From Candidatus Pacearchaeota archaeon (GTDB lineage: Archaea > Nanobdellota > Nanobdellia > Pacearchaeales > GW2011-AR1), in the NCBI GenBank assembly GCA_023140635.1, contig JAGLLG010000001.1, positions 1 through 11,933 on the forward strand: a stretch of DNA of 11,933 bases, in the 5' to 3' direction. Shown here one piece after another: positions 11,288 through 11,933 of the stretch. The position numbers and the translations under genes are program-made. The notes beneath the pieces are model-generated. The model saw nothing but the letters and a program-made list of their open reading frames with translations, made no database searches and was not told the DNA's origin. How positions within the stretch are numbered: the stretch's first letter is position 1; the number at the start of each line of letters is the position of its first letter.

Positions 11288-11321
11288 TATTCATCAAAGA
11301 ATTCTATTCATCAAAGAATTC
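11288..11321 (-). repeat. 17-bp tandem duplication at the ftsZ stop codon
   Basis: TATTCATCAAAGAATTC occurs twice head to tail (11288-11304 and 11305-11321, + strand). The first-transcribed copy encodes the FtsZ C-terminus EFFDE; the junction creates the TAG stop. The second copy lies in the ftsZ-secE gap. The two copies are identical, so the event looks recent. Confidence 0.97.
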
Positions 11322-11933
11322 TATTCCAAGCTCGTCTTCAATGTCTTTTCTTCGGGCTACTTCAATAGGGAGTCTCTCGCCAATTATTTGAGGAGATTTG
11401 ACCCCTGTAACGATCACCATAACTTTTATAGATTTCTCCAAATCTTTAGAAATTTGTGCACCAGAGATTAATTTAGCATCTGGTGAAAGTTGTTCTCCAA
11501 TTTTTTGAACTACTTGTTTGTATTCCTCCAACGACAAATCAGTTCCTCCAATAACATTAACTAAAGCCCCCTTTGCGTTTTTAATATCAACATCCAAAAG
11601 AGGATTGTTCAAAGCCTTGTCTACAGCCTCCATTGCTCTATCACTCGAATCCGATTCACCCATCCCGATTAAAGAGACACCTCCATCTGCCATGATCGCC
11701 TTAATATCTGCAAAATCCAAATTTACCAATCCAGAACTCGTTACTAATTCTGTAATTCCTTTTACCGAGTTTGTCAAAATTTCATCAGCTACTTTAAACG
11801 CTGTTGGAAGAGGTAAGTCTGGTGCAAGTTCCAACAATTTATCGTTAGGGATTACAATTAATGTATCAACAATTCCTTCCATTCGCTCAAGACCTTCCAT
11901 AGCATTTTCGATTCGTTTTGCTCCTTCAACTGT
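11304..11933 (-). CDS. ftsZ: Cell-division GTPase FtsZ (C-terminal part; start beyond window)
   Basis: FtsZ is the tubulin-like GTPase that forms the division ring. The frame is open through the window edge (TVEGAKRIENA precedes the first internal Met), so ~210 C-terminal residues are present and the nucleotide-binding G-box half is off-window. Visible family parts are VDTLIVIPNDKLLEL (end of the GTPase domain), the synergy loop T7 SGLVNLDFADIK with its catalytic Asp, MGESDSSDRAMEAVDKALNNPLLD, and the C-terminal activation domain (~VNVIGGTDLSLEEYKQV to VIVTGVKSP). The protein ends with a short acidic/hydrophobic tail (DELGIEFFDE), plausibly the peptide that binds partners such as SepF. The MGESD/NPLLDVDI wording fits archaeal FtsZ1-type proteins, but I do not press the paralogue. 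secE follows, as in other archaea. Confidence 0.95.
   Translation of the reverse strand, partial: TVEGAKRIENAMEGLERMEGIVDTLIVIPNDKLLELAPDLPLPTAFKVADEILTNSVKGITELVTSSGLVNLDFADIKAIMADGGVSLIGMGESDSSDRAMEAVDKALNNPLLDVDIKNAKGALVNVIGGTDLSLEEYKQVVQKIGEQLSPDAKLISGAQISKDLEKSIKVMVIVTGVKSPQIIGERLPIEVARRKDIEDELGIEFFDE

Noticed and set aside
11288..11321. 17-bp direct repeat considered as an attachment site or target-site duplication
   Set aside because: The copies are head to tail with nothing between them and no integrase or insertion sequence nearby; local tandem duplication explains it.

Overview
The window is A+T-rich archaeal DNA, most likely from a small-genome DPANN archaeon of the Pacearchaeota/Woesearchaeota type. 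Archaeal markers are the linked ftsZ, secE, spt5, rpl11, rpl37Ae, rpoP and prefoldin-beta genes, a methanococcal-type S-layer protein, archaeal SepF, a Dph2-like protein, and TATA elements 23-28 nt before most start codons. The DPANN placement is an inference from gene content, protein style and tight packing; no 16S rRNA is present.

Left part, + strand (1-4866). An S-layer-like protein cut by the window edge ends at a strong stem-loop/T-run terminator. A RelB/RelE-type toxin-antitoxin pair follows, then two single-pass surface proteins of unknown function that look distantly related to each other. The first carries six tandem Leu-Asn-Glu-Thr repeats, each an N-glycosylation sequon. Next is a small integral membrane protein of the COG2426 'small multidrug export' family, whose Shine-Dalgarno sequence lies inside a 13-bp perfect inverted repeat flanking the start codon.

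Middle (4831-7559). On the - strand lie a secreted Asp/Glu-rich protein with beta-sandwich (CARDB/COG1361-like) modules and a C-terminal membrane segment plus basic tail, and immediately downstream an archaeosortase/exosortase-like membrane protease. They look like a substrate and its dedicated processing enzyme. A divergent four-TM protein of unknown function follows on the + strand.

Right part, - strand (7556-11933). This is an information-processing and cell-division block. In transcription order it holds the ftsZ C-terminal part, secE, spt5 with an unusual acidic N-terminal extension, rpl11, tRNA-Pro(UGG), rpl37Ae, rpoP (46 aa), pfdB, sepF, and a Dph2-like protein that lacks the whole first domain and one of the three iron-sulfur cysteines.

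The window thus joins a cell-envelope region (S-layer, surface proteins, archaeosortase pair) to a translation/transcription/division region. No intergenic stretch exceeds about 135 bp. Most genes, even closely spaced ones, have their own TATA element positioned for leaderless transcription.
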